Assembly: GCA_033722555.1 (NCBI GenBank)
Contig: JAWVYS010000001.1
Coordinates: forward strand, 62,001 to 126,000
Direction: 5' to 3'
Length of the DNA: 64,000 nucleotides
Source: Brumimicrobium sp033722555
Lineage (GTDB): Bacteria; Bacteroidota; Bacteroidia; Flavobacteriales_D; Crocinitomicaceae
In this document: positions 9,002 through 17,591 of the stretch, in pieces
Numbering within the stretch: the stretch's first letter is position 1
Layout of the letters: the number at the start of each line of letters is the position of its first letter
Notes under the pieces: generated by a model
The model's database searches: none
Told to the model about the DNA's origin: nothing
Seen by the model: the letters and a program-made list of their open reading frames with translations, nothing else
Position numbers and translations under genes: made by a program

Positions 9002-9126
9002 AAATGTGAATTGAATAATCTGCAATTTATCTAAAAAAGCCCTTAAGACCTAATTTTCGTTTTGTAAAGATGACAAGATTGACAGTTTGCAGACAATTCG
9101 CTCGTATAACGGGAAAGATGGTTTTG

Positions 9127-10023
9127 TTAAATAAAATTCAGTGAACAGTTATCTTTGCCAACCTCTAATAAAGCTTGAGAACCTAATAGCAGGGCTCGGT
9201 TATCATCAATGTGACCAGCAGGGAAACCAAATGCGACCGGAATATTCCGATACTGAAAATGTTTGTTGATTATTTCTTCCAGGCACGAGCCAAAAGGCAC
9301 CTCAGTATCTTTCATATTCGTGAAGCCGCCCACAATCAGTCCACGTATCCCATCCAGAATACCACTTTTTTCCAATTGGTAAAACATTCGGTCAACCGCA
9401 TAAAGGTGCTCTCCAACTTCTTCAAGAAATAATATCCTATCTGTATAATCGGGCATATCTTTTGTTCCAATTAGCCCACAAAGTACAGAGAGATTTCCTC
9501 CAATCAACGCTCCTTCCGTTCTGCCTTTTTTAACAAAAGGAGAAGATTCCCACTGAAAGGTTACTTTTTTTCCCTGCGTTACATCAAACATGGTTTCAAT
9601 GGCCTCAGAACTGTTTTCTTTATAATTCAGGGGCATCGTTGAATGAACGGAACACACACCCAGTTTTGCAAGTTTTTGATGAAAAATGGTTATGTCACTA
9701 AAACCCAACACCCATTTAGGATCCTCCAGAAAAGAAGCCCAGTTTATACGGTCGAGAATACGAATGCATCCGTATCCACCACGTGCGCAAATAATGGCTC
9801 TAACCTTTTCATCGTCAATGGCCCTCTGAAAATCTGTTGTTCTTTCGGCATCGGTGCCGGAGAAATAATGATGGCTACCAAGACAGTTTTCACTGACCAA
9901 AACCTTAAAACCGGCATTCTGCCAGAGGGTTTTAGCTCTTTCTATGTGCGCCTCTTCAATCGCCTTTGCCGGAGCGAGAATAGCTACCGTATCTCCTTTC
10001 TTTAAAAACCTTGGCTTTTTCAT
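9127..10023 (-). CDS. ldcA: LD-carboxypeptidase (peptidase S66)
   Basis: 298 residues, the usual length for the family. S66 enzymes cut the L,D bond that releases the terminal D-Ala from murein tetrapeptides during peptidoglycan recycling. The catalytic set is visible: Ser109 in VLGFSDIT, Glu201/202 in LFLEEVGE and His271 in GFPAGHIDDN, with the N-terminal GDTVAILAPA strand and the ARGGYG loop. No signal peptide, so cytoplasmic. It starts 1 bp after the stop of the ChaN-like gene, so the two are co-transcribed. The symbol is by family and is not an orthology proof. Confidence 0.93.
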   Translation of the reverse strand: MKKPRFLKKGDTVAILAPAKAIEEAHIERAKTLWQNAGFKVLVSENCLGSHHYFSGTDAERTTDFQRAIDDEKVRAIICARGGYGCIRILDRINWASFLEDPKWVLGFSDITIFHQKLAKLGVCSVHSTMPLNYKENSSEAIETMFDVTQGKKVTFQWESSPFVKKGRTEGALIGGNLSVLCGLIGTKDMPDYTDRILFLEEVGEHLYAVDRMFYQLEKSGILDGIRGLIVGGFTNMKDTEVPFGSCLEEIINKHFQYRNIPVAFGFPAGHIDDNRALLLGSQALLEVGKDNCSLNFI

Positions 10024-10024
10024 A

Positions 10025-10894
10025 TTAATATGTGGTTGTCATATCTTCATCGACCACCAGAATATAGTCAGCGGCACCGTAATGTTCCTTTTCCAGACGC
10101 ATTACATCACCTTGAAGAACGGTATGAATGGTAGCTACCTTTAATGACGTATCGATTTCCTTTAAATACCAGTAAATCCCTTCGTAGTTTTTACTGTGAT
10201 AAGTCCCGTTGAAATGTAAAAAAGTACTTTCTGAAGCCTGCTGTTTTTTAAATCCCTGATAGATAAAATAAGCCATTGTTGCATCTTTTATCGCCTGAGC
10301 TTTAGGTAAGTTTTCGTTGGAATGACCCGGCATCATGTTAAGCATTTCTTTGTAACCGGGTAATTCGGGATTATACGCAATCGGCAGTGGGGCTATCCAT
10401 TTTTTCTCATTTTCTGAAAGAGAATCAAGTGAAGTAAATCCTTCTTTATAAACCATATTTGCAAAACGGCGGGGAATATTTGTAGCCTCAAAATTCAAAT
10501 GATTTCGTTTTGCGTATTCTATCAGGGGTTTATAATCTGTCTCGTAATTTATCCAGAGTCCGGCAAGTGAATCAAACTCCCGTTCCTCAATTTTTCCTTC
10601 AAGATAGGCTTCCAGCAACTTCTGATCATCGCGCTCAAACATCTCTGCCCCAAGCACGATACTTCCTTGTTTATGAAGGCTTTTAATAAGTTCAAGCTGC
10701 ATCCAGTGGGAAATCGGATTGTTATGCAATTCCCCAAACAGAATGATGTTCTGTTTTCTGAGATCCGCAGACATTTTTTCAAAAGAAACTTTTTTACCTC
10801 GACTGTTGTAGATTTGATACGCCTTGATTTGCTGAGCGATTAACTGAGTGGAAAACCCAGCGAGGATGAATAACCCACATAAAAACCTGATCAT
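10025..10894 (-). CDS. ChaN-family (haem-binding-uptake, DUF399) protein
   Basis: 289 residues with a signal peptide (MIRFLCGLFILAGFSTQLIA, then QQIK). The core begins with the family signature FGELHNNPISHWMQLEL and continues with LGAEMFERDDQ and an AKRNHLNFEATNIPR strand. ChaN proteins bind haem as stacked dimers and belong to the Tiki/EreA superfamily of metal-dependent hydrolase-like folds; function in Bacteroidota is not settled. A TATACTTG sequence just upstream (10923-10930, minus) is one base off the -7 consensus and may be its promoter. It is followed directly by ldcA, which suggests an envelope-linked role. Confidence 0.88.
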   Translation of the reverse strand: MIRFLCGLFILAGFSTQLIAQQIKAYQIYNSRGKKVSFEKMSADLRKQNIILFGELHNNPISHWMQLELIKSLHKQGSIVLGAEMFERDDQKLLEAYLEGKIEEREFDSLAGLWINYETDYKPLIEYAKRNHLNFEATNIPRRFANMVYKEGFTSLDSLSENEKKWIAPLPIAYNPELPGYKEMLNMMPGHSNENLPKAQAIKDATMAYFIYQGFKKQQASESTFLHFNGTYHSKNYEGIYWYLKEIDTSLKVATIHTVLQGDVMRLEKEHYGAADYILVVDEDMTTTY

Positions 10895-11008
10895 TTGTCA
10901 ACTATTTAAAGTGTTTTGTGATCAAGTATAAGAATTTATCTTTCCATTACAGAAACAGAAGGAGAAAAATTGATGTTCACTTTTCTATAAATCAGGCAAG
11001 GAATAGAC

Positions 11009-11896
11009 CTACCAGCTAAACCTTAATCCGAGGTTGTTTGCGTTAAATATCTGTGTAACAGACCGGTTAATCTCAGGAATGTGCTGAAAACGAATTCCCG
11101 GCTGTATTTCTGCAAAGATATGCACCATACTCCAGAATTCTGAACTTTCGCTTAGTCGGAAGTCAATACCTAATGGGATAAACAGTGAGCCATTCAAAGA
11201 GCCCTTGTTTCTTTTTTGTTCCTGAACAAATGCGTTTTCAGTATACGATGTCTCGGAGGCTTGTTCTCTGGAATGTCCCCGTAATGCGGTATATTCATAT
11301 TCGCGATAATTAAGCGATGTAATAGCGTTGAAGGAAGTGCCAATACTTAATCCCAGACCTCCATATGCGGTCCACCGAGAGGCACTGTTGGTTCTGAATA
11401 TAAGCGAGGCGTTTAATCCGATTGTTTCGACGAAATAGTCTCCATTCACCGAGCGCGACCTCACGGAATCAAGGTAGTAAACATTGCTTGAATTTTGTCC
11501 GGTTAATGTATCATAGGGTGACCAGGTTTCGCTGTACGACCAATCGCTGAGGATATTTGATCTCCCGTAGGTTAATCCTAGACGTAAAGTCTTCTTTCCT
11601 TTGCCCTGATCTTCTGAAGAATTACCGAGCTGAAACCCTGCAAGAATTGAAACCCCGCTGCTGGCAACGTACGGAGAAAAGATCTCGGGAGTATTATTAA
11701 AGGCTTCCGGATTATTCATTAGTATCGTGGATTCGGGGAAAAGGCTTTTAAAGTCAGTGTGCGAACTGCCGGCTTGTGTTTGATGGAGAAAACCGGCTAG
11801 ACCATAAAACTCTGTTATTTTTAGCTTCTTGTCTTGTGCACCGACAGGATTGACTAAAAAGGAAGAAACAAACAAAATGAAAACTGAAACTCGCAT
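11009..11896 (-). CDS. Probable outer-membrane beta-barrel protein, function unknown
   Basis: 295 residues from the ATG at 11896, chosen because it starts a clean signal peptide (MRVSVFILFVSSFLVNPVGAQ); an in-frame ATG at 11938 would put 14 polar residues before it. The mature part has many alternating strands rich in Gly, aromatic and Ser residues (GLTYGRSNIL, YGGLGLSIGTSF, FAEIQPGIRF) and ends with NNLGLRFSW, an aromatic C-terminus typical of barrel proteins. No family was recognised. It lies 114 bp upstream of the ChaN-like gene on the same strand. Confidence 0.75.
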   Translation of the reverse strand: MRVSVFILFVSSFLVNPVGAQDKKLKITEFYGLAGFLHQTQAGSSHTDFKSLFPESTILMNNPEAFNNTPEIFSPYVASSGVSILAGFQLGNSSEDQGKGKKTLRLGLTYGRSNILSDWSYSETWSPYDTLTGQNSSNVYYLDSVRSRSVNGDYFVETIGLNASLIFRTNSASRWTAYGGLGLSIGTSFNAITSLNYREYEYTALRGHSREQASETSYTENAFVQEQKRNKGSLNGSLFIPLGIDFRLSESSEFWSMVHIFAEIQPGIRFQHIPEINRSVTQIFNANNLGLRFSW

Positions 11897-12077
11897 AATC
11901 TTTTTTTTTTGATTTAAACAGACAGTATTAAAACCCATAGATTGTTAATTTATTTTCTCCAAATCAATTTTTAACATTAAAGAAAATATAGGTATATTTA
12001 AAAGCCGCTTAATAATAACACTTTGCGATGAAAGTTGGTGGGTGGTAGAATGAAGTTAAAAATAAAATAAGCGTTTC

Positions 12078-12515
12078 ATGAAGGAAGTAAAAGGTAAGAT
12101 TATTCTTATCGATGACGAAGAATATGAAAAAAAGTTATTGAATGAATCCTTGAAGGATAGGAACTGGGCTATTGAAATAGATCATTTTAACCGTTCCTCA
12201 GAGGCGTTGGAGTATTTAAGAGACAATGCGGATGACATCTTTCTTATCATTTCGGATATGGATATGCCTGAAATGAACGGAATGGAACTGAAGAAAAAAA
12301 TAGATGAAGATGAAGCCCTTAGAAAGAAATCAATACCTTTCGTTTTCGCAAGCGGAGACATTAAGGAGGAGCAGGTAAAAGAGGCCTATGAATATCGCGT
12401 ACAGGGATATTTTAAGAAACCTAGTAGTTTGGAGGATCTTTCGGAGATGATCGAAAGAGTTGTCGAATATTGGCAAACCTGTATTCATCCAAACAAAAAA
12501 TTTACTCACTACTGA
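12078..12515 (+). CDS. Single-domain response regulator (receiver only)
   Basis: 145 residues, essentially one CheY-like receiver. Visible residues are the acidic pair in LIDDEE, phosphoacceptor Asp60 in LIISDMDMPEMNG, the Ser/Thr position in FVFASGD and the Lys in YFKKPSS. No output domain. It may be a phosphorelay intermediate or act by protein-protein contact. There is no kinase beside it. The lipoprotein gene starts 32 bp downstream and may be co-transcribed. Confidence 0.9.
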   Translation: MKEVKGKIILIDDEEYEKKLLNESLKDRNWAIEIDHFNRSSEALEYLRDNADDIFLIISDMDMPEMNGMELKKKIDEDEALRKKSIPFVFASGDIKEEQVKEAYEYRVQGYFKKPSSLEDLSEMIERVVEYWQTCIHPNKKFTHY

Positions 12516-12547
12516 TCTTATTTTCAAACCGATTTACTTTTTCAATT

Positions 12548-12937
12548 ATGAAACTACAGCTCTTTATTATTTCATTGTTCTTTTTACTCCTGAACTGTTC
12601 TAGTGGCAAGGAGAACATGTACGCCGGGACCGGAAAATCATCCTCGAAACTCACTGTACGCGCAGAAATTGTTGAGAAACAGTTTGTGAATAAAGCCGGG
12701 AAAAATACCGGCATTTCCGAATATTATGTGAGACAATCCCAACAGGATTATTTTATTAAATTCTGTGAGAGTAAGGTCACGCGTAAAGAAATTGAGGAAA
12801 TATTATCGACTATCGAGGATTCGATAAAGATTTTAGAAATCACCATGGAGATCAGAGAAGGAGAATGGGATCAATGCGATGAGAATACTGTCCAGAGCAG
12901 AATCGGACGATATGTGGTAATCCATAAAATCGAATAA
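12548..12937 (+). CDS. Small lipoprotein of unknown function
   Basis: 129 residues from the ATG at 12548, chosen because MKLQLFIISLFFLLLNCSSG is a clean lipoprotein signal (lipobox LLNC); a longer frame opens at 12470 inside the preceding gene but lacks this logic. The mature part ends in a compact alpha/beta stretch with CESKVTRKEIEEIL and LEITMEIREGEWDQC. The two mature-domain Cys residues could pair. No homologous family was recognised. It sits between a receiver-only regulator and a PLP decarboxylase. Confidence 0.8.
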   Translation: MKLQLFIISLFFLLLNCSSGKENMYAGTGKSSSKLTVRAEIVEKQFVNKAGKNTGISEYYVRQSQQDYFIKFCESKVTRKEIEEILSTIEDSIKILEITMEIREGEWDQCDENTVQSRIGRYVVIHKIE

Positions 12938-12963
12938 TTTTACTAACACCTTATTTCTTTCTT

Positions 12964-12971
12964 TACTTTTG
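12964..12971 (+). promoter_or_regulatory. -7 element TACTTTTG for the PLP decarboxylase gene
   Basis: Matches the Bacteroidota sigma-ABfr -7 consensus TAnnTTTG exactly and ends 16 bp before the ATG at 12988. No clear TTG is present 19 bp upstream, so the -33 half is weak. Confidence 0.6.
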
Positions 12972-12987
12972 CAGAAAGAAGAGGATT

Positions 12988-14226
12988 ATGTACCATTTCT
13001 GGAAAAAGTTGCCTGAAAAAGAGATCAAGGAAAGGGTTTTTTCAGCGCTTGATAAAAACGTTAACTACATTGATAAGAACGTCCTCGGTGTTCCGGCTTC
13101 CTATCTTGATGAAAAAGTTTTTTCACAGGACGCCACATTTTTAAAAGACGCCCCGTTTCTTTCCACACTGATCAAGAATCCCAACCATATTGGCTGCCAT
13201 ACTTTAGGAAGTTCTGAATCTTTCTTTGCCGGAACTCAGGAGATAGAAAAAGAACTGATAAAGATTTGTGCTTACGATATTCTTAAAGGGAGCGATGAGC
13301 ATTACGATGGATACGTGGCCTCAGGAGGAACAGAAGCAAATCTTCAGGCGATTTGGATTTATCGAAATTATTTTAGGGAAGAAAAAAATTTTAAGAATGA
13401 GGAGATTTGTATAATCTGCTCTGCCGACAATCATTATTCCATGGATAAGGCAGGAAATGTCTTGAATTTACCTGTTCAAAAAGTGCGGGTGACAGAAGAT
13501 TCAAGAGAGATAACTGTCGAAGCGGTGTTTGAAGCCGTTAACATTCAAAAAAATAAAGGAACGAAAGCGTTTATCGTAGTCGCAAACATGATGACAACTA
13601 TGTTCGGGTCAGTGGATGATCCTGCAAAATTTACAGACATCCTGGATGAACAGGAAATCCCTTATTTTTTGCATGTTGACGGAGCTTACGGCGGATTTTA
13701 TTTTCCGTTTTCTTGCAAAGAACACCTTCTCGATTTTAGAAACCCCAAGGTGTCTTCCATAACTCTCGATGCACATAAAATGGCACAAGCGCCTTACGGC
13801 ACAGGTTTATTTGTGATTCGTAAAGATTTAATCCATTATTCCAATACAAAGGAAGCGAGTTATGTGGAAGGGGAGGATTATACCTTGATAGGAAGTCGAT
13901 CAGGGGCAAATGCAGTCGCTGTGTGGATGATTTTGTCGAAATATGGTCCTTACGGATGGATGGAAAAAATATTTGTTCTTCAAAAACGTACAGCATGGAT
14001 ATGTGAAAGACTCGAAGAACTTAAAATAAAACATTTCAGACAACCTGCTTCAAATATCATTACAATCCGAAGTGAATTTGTGAAACCCGAAATTGCCGGA
14101 AAGTATGGTCTTGTGCCGGATAATCATGAAAAACCGAACTGGTACAAGATAGTTGTCATGGATCATGTCACAATAGAAAAAGTAGCACCTTTGATCCAGG
14201 ATCTCAAAACCTCGTTGGGAGAATAA
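12988..14226 (+). CDS. PLP-dependent group II-like amino-acid decarboxylase
   Basis: 412 residues of the pyridoxal-dependent decarboxylase family (aspartate/glutamate/histidine/tyrosine type). PLP-site residues are visible: His149 in ADNHYS, Asp231 in HVDGAYGG, and Schiff-base Lys264 in LDAHKMAQAPYGTG, plus the SGGTEANLQA loop. No signal peptide, so cytoplasmic. The substrate cannot be read from sequence; MfnA-like aspartate/tyrosine or histidine decarboxylation are candidates. It has its own -7 element (12964-12971) and is convergent with the membrane-protein pair downstream. Confidence 0.9.
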   Translation: MYHFWKKLPEKEIKERVFSALDKNVNYIDKNVLGVPASYLDEKVFSQDATFLKDAPFLSTLIKNPNHIGCHTLGSSESFFAGTQEIEKELIKICAYDILKGSDEHYDGYVASGGTEANLQAIWIYRNYFREEKNFKNEEICIICSADNHYSMDKAGNVLNLPVQKVRVTEDSREITVEAVFEAVNIQKNKGTKAFIVVANMMTTMFGSVDDPAKFTDILDEQEIPYFLHVDGAYGGFYFPFSCKEHLLDFRNPKVSSITLDAHKMAQAPYGTGLFVIRKDLIHYSNTKEASYVEGEDYTLIGSRSGANAVAVWMILSKYGPYGWMEKIFVLQKRTAWICERLEELKIKHFRQPASNIITIRSEFVKPEIAGKYGLVPDNHEKPNWYKIVVMDHVTIEKVAPLIQDLKTSLGE

Positions 14227-14263
14227 GTATGAATAGGTAGAGATTCGTGTGGGTATTATGATT

Positions 14264-14277
14264 AAAACACGTGTTTT
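14264..14277. other. 14-bp perfect palindrome between convergent genes
   Basis: AAAACACGTGTTTT lies between the convergent stops of the decarboxylase and membrane-protein genes. It has no loop, so a strong terminator is doubtful, but its place and the flanking T and A runs fit a weak bidirectional transcription end. A protein-binding site is the other option. Confidence 0.4.
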
Positions 14278-14294
14278 CTCGTCAATTCCAAGTT

Positions 14295-14690
14295 TTATCT
14301 TCTTGCTTTGCGGTTAACAGTATTTTTTCTCATCGATGGAAAAATATCCATTCTCCACACAAGAAAAGCGAGTGAGCTCATTCCATAGCACAAAACATCC
14401 ATGGTATCGTGGATATAATAGGGATCTGTTCGAGGCATAACATATTCAAAAAACACCGTAAAAGTTATGAACCCAAAAGTTATCACTGGCACAGATAATT
14501 CTATATGGTCATTGCCCTTAATTTTTCTGATTAGCGAAAGAGCCACAGTGTTAACGATAAACAAACTAAGTAAATCCGAAAGGTAGCTTGTAATCACTTC
14601 GGGTAAGGGTGTTCCCGTGACCTTGAGTAAATAATACACCGCGTAAATTAACGCTAAACAAATAAATACAGGATGACTAACAGTTCTCAT
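14295..14690 (-). CDS. Small four-helix membrane protein
   Basis: 131 residues from the ATG at 14690, which overlaps the stop of the upstream gene as TAATG; an upstream in-frame ATG at 14753 would lie deep in that gene. Four hydrophobic segments are visible (about 7-22, 34-53, 65-83, 95-112). It resembles small Bacteroidota membrane proteins that are auto-named 'magnesium citrate secondary transporter', a name without visible support here. The MPRTDPYYIHDTMDVLCYG loop before the last helix is the most distinctive part. Translational coupling to the zinc-ribbon gene suggests the products act together. Confidence 0.75.
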   Translation of the reverse strand: MRTVSHPVFICLALIYAVYYLLKVTGTPLPEVITSYLSDLLSLFIVNTVALSLIRKIKGNDHIELSVPVITFGFITFTVFFEYVMPRTDPYYIHDTMDVLCYGMSSLAFLVWRMDIFPSMRKNTVNRKARR

Positions 14691-14980
14691 TATCCGGAGG
14701 CAGCTACAACTAAATACATTACGAATAAAACCAAACCTACATAAATTGCCCAAATGGAAACTGCGATATAGTAGAGAAACCGAATGAACGGATTTTTAGA
14801 GGTTCTCGAATATTCAAGAAATTTTTGAAGTTTACCCGGAGGGGTAGGCTTCTTAAATTTGCTCTCTTTTTCTCCGGCAATTACTGCTTTTTTTTCTGCG
14901 TTTAAAATTTCTCCACAGTGTACGCAAACATTTACGTTTTCAGACCAGTTATTGCAATTTGGGCAACGTACTTGCTTCAT
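14690..14980 (-). CDS. Zinc-ribbon protein with C-terminal membrane anchor
   Basis: 96 residues. Residues 5-25 form a zinc ribbon with two CxxC pairs (CPNC and CVHC). A basic linker follows, then a C-terminal hydrophobic pair of segments (FIRFLYYIAVSIWAIYVGLV onward). The ATG at 14980 is preferred to an in-frame TTG at 15001 because the -7 element TACATTTG (14999-15006) would place the transcript start near 14992. The membrane protein downstream overlaps its stop by one base. The ribbon may bind metal or nucleic acid on the cytoplasmic face; function unknown. Confidence 0.82.
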   Translation of the reverse strand: MKQVRCPNCNNWSENVNVCVHCGEILNAEKKAVIAGEKESKFKKPTPPGKLQKFLEYSRTSKNPFIRFLYYIAVSIWAIYVGLVLFVMYLVVAASG

Positions 14981-14998
14981 TTGAAAAAAGTTGATGAA

Positions 14999-15006
14999 CA
15001 AATGTA
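14999..15006 (-). promoter_or_regulatory. -7 element TACATTTG for the zinc-ribbon/membrane-protein pair
   Basis: Exact match to TAnnTTTG on the minus strand, 18 bp before the ATG at 14980. It fixes the start of the zinc-ribbon gene by excluding the upstream TTG. The -33 half is not clear. Confidence 0.6.
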
Positions 15007-15076
15007 ATCAAATTCGGAGTTAATTGATTTGTTACAGCCTTAAGATTGAGATGTTAAAGGCACCAATGAATCGCAC

Positions 15077-15107
15077 TTTGAACTTAGGAAGGCATTACTT
15101 ATCTTAG
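15077..15107 (+). promoter_or_regulatory. Sigma-ABfr-type promoter for the enoyl-CoA hydratase gene
   Basis: TTTG at 15077-15080, a 19-nt spacer, then TATCTTAG at 15100-15107, one base off TAnnTTTG. It ends 15 bp before the ATG at 15123, giving a very short leader. Confidence 0.7.
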
Positions 15108-15122
15108 CCCAAAATTTCACAA

Positions 15123-15899
15123 ATGAGTTACGAAAATATTTCTGTATCCCAAAAAGATAGAATTCAGACGATTACTGTAAACCGTCCAAAGCAGTTAAAT
15201 GCGTTAAATAAACAAACCATACGTGAGTTGCATGAGGCACTTGATGCTGCTGACAGGGATGAAGGAACACGGGTAATAATTTTGACGGGTTCCGGTGAAA
15301 AGGCGTTTGTAGCCGGAGCAGACATTAAGGAATTTGCAGAGTTTAGTGTGGAGCAGGGGCAGGAACTTGCCGCTCAGGGTCAGGAATTGCTGTTTAATTT
15401 TGTTCAGGACCTTTCTACCCCGGTTATTGCTGCAGTTAATGGATTCGCGCTAGGTGGAGGTCTGGAACTGGCTATGGCTTCTCATATCCGAATCGCTTCT
15501 GATAATGCTAAATTAGGCCTACCCGAAGTTTCATTGGGAGTGATACCGGGATACGGCGGCACCCAGCGTTTGGCTCAACTCGTTGGTAGAGGTAAGGCAA
15601 TGGAAATGATCACAACTGCTGGAATGATCTCTGCCGAAGAAGCGAAAGAATGGGGGTTGGTTAATCACGTGGTTGCTCAGGATGAATTGTTGGGGTTGGC
15701 AGAGAAAATTGCTGAAAAGATTTGTAATAATTCTGGATCTGCAATAAAATCAGCAATAAAGGCGATAAATGCGAATTATAGAGATGGCTTAAACGGTTAT
15801 GCCGTGGAGGTCAGTGAATTTGGAAACTGTTTTGGCACGGAAGAATTTAAGGAAGGAACTACCGCATTTCTAGAGAAGAGAAAGCCAAATTTCAAATAA
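15123..15899 (+). CDS. Enoyl-CoA hydratase/crotonase-family protein
   Basis: 258 residues, the standard length for a monofunctional hydratase. Visible are the oxyanion-hole stretches AFVAGADIKEF and NGFALGGGLELAMA, and the GLPEVSLGVIPGYGGTQRL signature. Both catalytic Glu positions of mitochondrial crotonase are kept (GGLELA and GLPEVS). It adds water to 2-trans-enoyl-CoA in beta-oxidation or a related pathway; other crotonase reactions cannot be excluded. No beta-oxidation partner is next to it. Confidence 0.93.
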   Translation: MSYENISVSQKDRIQTITVNRPKQLNALNKQTIRELHEALDAADRDEGTRVIILTGSGEKAFVAGADIKEFAEFSVEQGQELAAQGQELLFNFVQDLSTPVIAAVNGFALGGGLELAMASHIRIASDNAKLGLPEVSLGVIPGYGGTQRLAQLVGRGKAMEMITTAGMISAEEAKEWGLVNHVVAQDELLGLAEKIAEKICNNSGSAIKSAIKAINANYRDGLNGYAVEVSEFGNCFGTEEFKEGTTAFLEKRKPNFK

Positions 15900-15975
15900 T
15901 TAATAGAACCACAGATTACAGTAGAATACACTGAAGTCAAATTAGGGATTTCCTCGAATCAAAGGGAATTTCTCC

Positions 15976-15983
15976 TATCTTAG
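15976..15983 (+). promoter_or_regulatory. -7 element TATCTTAG before the flippase gene
   Basis: The same TATCTTAG octamer as in front of the enoyl-CoA hydratase gene, 18 bp before the flippase ATG at 16002. The -33 half is not clear. Confidence 0.5.
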
Positions 15984-16001
15984 CCGTAATATGATAAGTG
16001 A

Positions 16002-17477
16002 ATGAGCAATCCGATAAAGAAATTAGCGGGACAAACGGCGGTTTACGGTTTGTCGAGTATTGTCGGTCGATTGCTTAATTATTTACTTGTTCCTCTGTAT
16101 GTGGCGGTGCTGGCCGACCCTTCAGATTACGGGGTGGTTTCCGAACTGTATGCCTGGATTGCATTTCTGATGGTTCTGCTCACTTTCGGAATGGAAACGG
16201 CTTATTTCAAATTTTTGACTGAGGCCACCGATAGACAAAAAGTTTTTCAAAACTCTCTACTGAGTGTGCTTTCCGTTAACGGATTGTTTCTTGTTCTGCT
16301 TCTTATTTTTCACCCCTATATCGCTGATAAACTGCTCTATCCTGAAAATCCGGAGTATATAATTCTGCTCGGACTTATCGTAGTCCTGGATGCCTGCTCT
16401 GCCCTTCCTTTGGCAAAGCTCCGCGCGGAGGAAAAAGCCCGGAAATTCGCGCTTATACAGTTGAGTGGGATAGGAGTAAATATTGTTCTAAACCTCATTC
16501 TCCTATTACTCGTTTTTGACCAGACATCTGACGACCCCGAGGTAGCCATACGCTACATTTTTGTTTCGAACTTGGTGGCCTCGGCGGTAAAACCTGCTCT
16601 TCTTTACAGAGATTTTGCCAAACTTCGATGGCACTGGGATTTTGGACTTGTTAAAGCAATGATCAGATATAGTTTTCCTCTGGCGTTGGCAGGGTTTGCC
16701 TTTATCATAAATGAAACCGTAGACAGAATCTTACTCAAGCACCTGACTTACCACTATGCATCCGAAGAGTTTTCCTCTTCAGTAGCGCTGGATAAGGCCG
16801 AATACGCTGTCGGTGTATATAGCGCCAGCTATAAACTATCTATGCTCGTAACAATTTTTCTTCAGGCATATAGATATGCTGCAGAACCTTTTTTCTTTGC
16901 AGAATCTAAAAGTAAGGACAGAAACAAAACCTATGTCAAGGTGATGAATTATTTCGTGGGGGCAGTATTTGTTTGTTTTCTAGGAGTGACTTTAAACATG
17001 GATGTTTTCAAATATTTTATTCCGAATGAGAATTATTGGGAGGGTTTACAAATAGTGCCCATTTTGTTGCTCGCTAATGTTTTCTCAGGAATTTATATAA
17101 ATCAAAGTATCTGGTACAAGCTCAGCGGTCAAACAAAGTTCGGGGCATACATTGCGATGGCAGGAGCTTTTTTCACCCTAACCCTTAACTTTATTTTTAT
17201 TCCTATTTACGGGTATATCGCCTGTGCGTGGGTCACTTTCGCAGTATATGGAGGTCAGATGGTCGCGTCCTATATTCTCGGTCAGAAATATTATCCCATC
17301 CCTTATAATCTTAGAAAGTTTACGCTTTATGCCTTGGTCGCAATTTTGTTTTATTTCCTCGCCAATTTGATGAATATTGATGAGGGCTTGCTTCAAATGA
17401 TTATCCATAATCTGTTGATAGTGATTTATATTGCTCTGATTTACTGGATGGAGAAACCGACACGGCGGCTAACCTGA
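16002..17477 (+). CDS. Polysaccharide flippase of the MOP (Wzx/MATE-like) superfamily
   Basis: 491 residues with about 12-14 hydrophobic segments across the whole length. The N-terminus has the family-typical IKKLAGQTAVYGLSSIVGRL amphipathic start, followed by YLLVPLYVAVLAD. Such proteins flip lipid-linked oligosaccharide repeat units across the inner membrane in Wzy-dependent surface polysaccharide synthesis. No glycosyltransferase cluster lies beside it, but a sugar nucleotidyltransferase lies 2 kb downstream. It has its own -7 element. Confidence 0.88.
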   Translation: MSNPIKKLAGQTAVYGLSSIVGRLLNYLLVPLYVAVLADPSDYGVVSELYAWIAFLMVLLTFGMETAYFKFLTEATDRQKVFQNSLLSVLSVNGLFLVLLLIFHPYIADKLLYPENPEYIILLGLIVVLDACSALPLAKLRAEEKARKFALIQLSGIGVNIVLNLILLLLVFDQTSDDPEVAIRYIFVSNLVASAVKPALLYRDFAKLRWHWDFGLVKAMIRYSFPLALAGFAFIINETVDRILLKHLTYHYASEEFSSSVALDKAEYAVGVYSASYKLSMLVTIFLQAYRYAAEPFFFAESKSKDRNKTYVKVMNYFVGAVFVCFLGVTLNMDVFKYFIPNENYWEGLQIVPILLLANVFSGIYINQSIWYKLSGQTKFGAYIAMAGAFFTLTLNFIFIPIYGYIACAWVTFAVYGGQMVASYILGQKYYPIPYNLRKFTLYALVAILFYFLANLMNIDEGLLQMIIHNLLIVIYIALIYWMEKPTRRLT

Positions 17478-17482
17478 GTCAT

Positions 17483-17499
17483 AACACCGGCGTGTTTTT
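17483..17499 (+). terminator. Possible weak terminator after flippase
   Basis: AACAC/GTGTT around a CGGC tetraloop, followed by TTTA. The 5-bp stem is short. A 9-bp direct repeat ACACCGGCG (17484-17492 and 17500-17508) overlaps it, so this could equally be a repeat of other origin. Confidence 0.35.
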
Positions 17500-17555
17500 A
17501 CACCGGCGAATAGTCTTGAGACCTTTATTTTAAGGTTATTAAAGATTTTTCCTTA

Positions 17556-17563
17556 TATCTTTG
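17556..17563 (+). promoter_or_regulatory. -7 element TATCTTTG before the DUF1624-like gene
   Basis: Exact TAnnTTTG match, 28 bp upstream of the TTG start at 17592. It supports that TTG, since the next Met codon in frame lies inside the first membrane helix. Confidence 0.65.
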
Positions 17564-17591
17564 CAGGTCTGAACGGTTAAAAAACGAATAC

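Noticed and set aside
17484..17508. 9-bp direct repeat ACACCGGCG spaced by 7 nt as a possible CRISPR or att site
   Set aside because: Only two copies, too short, and part of a small hairpin after the flippase gene; no integrase or cas gene nearby.
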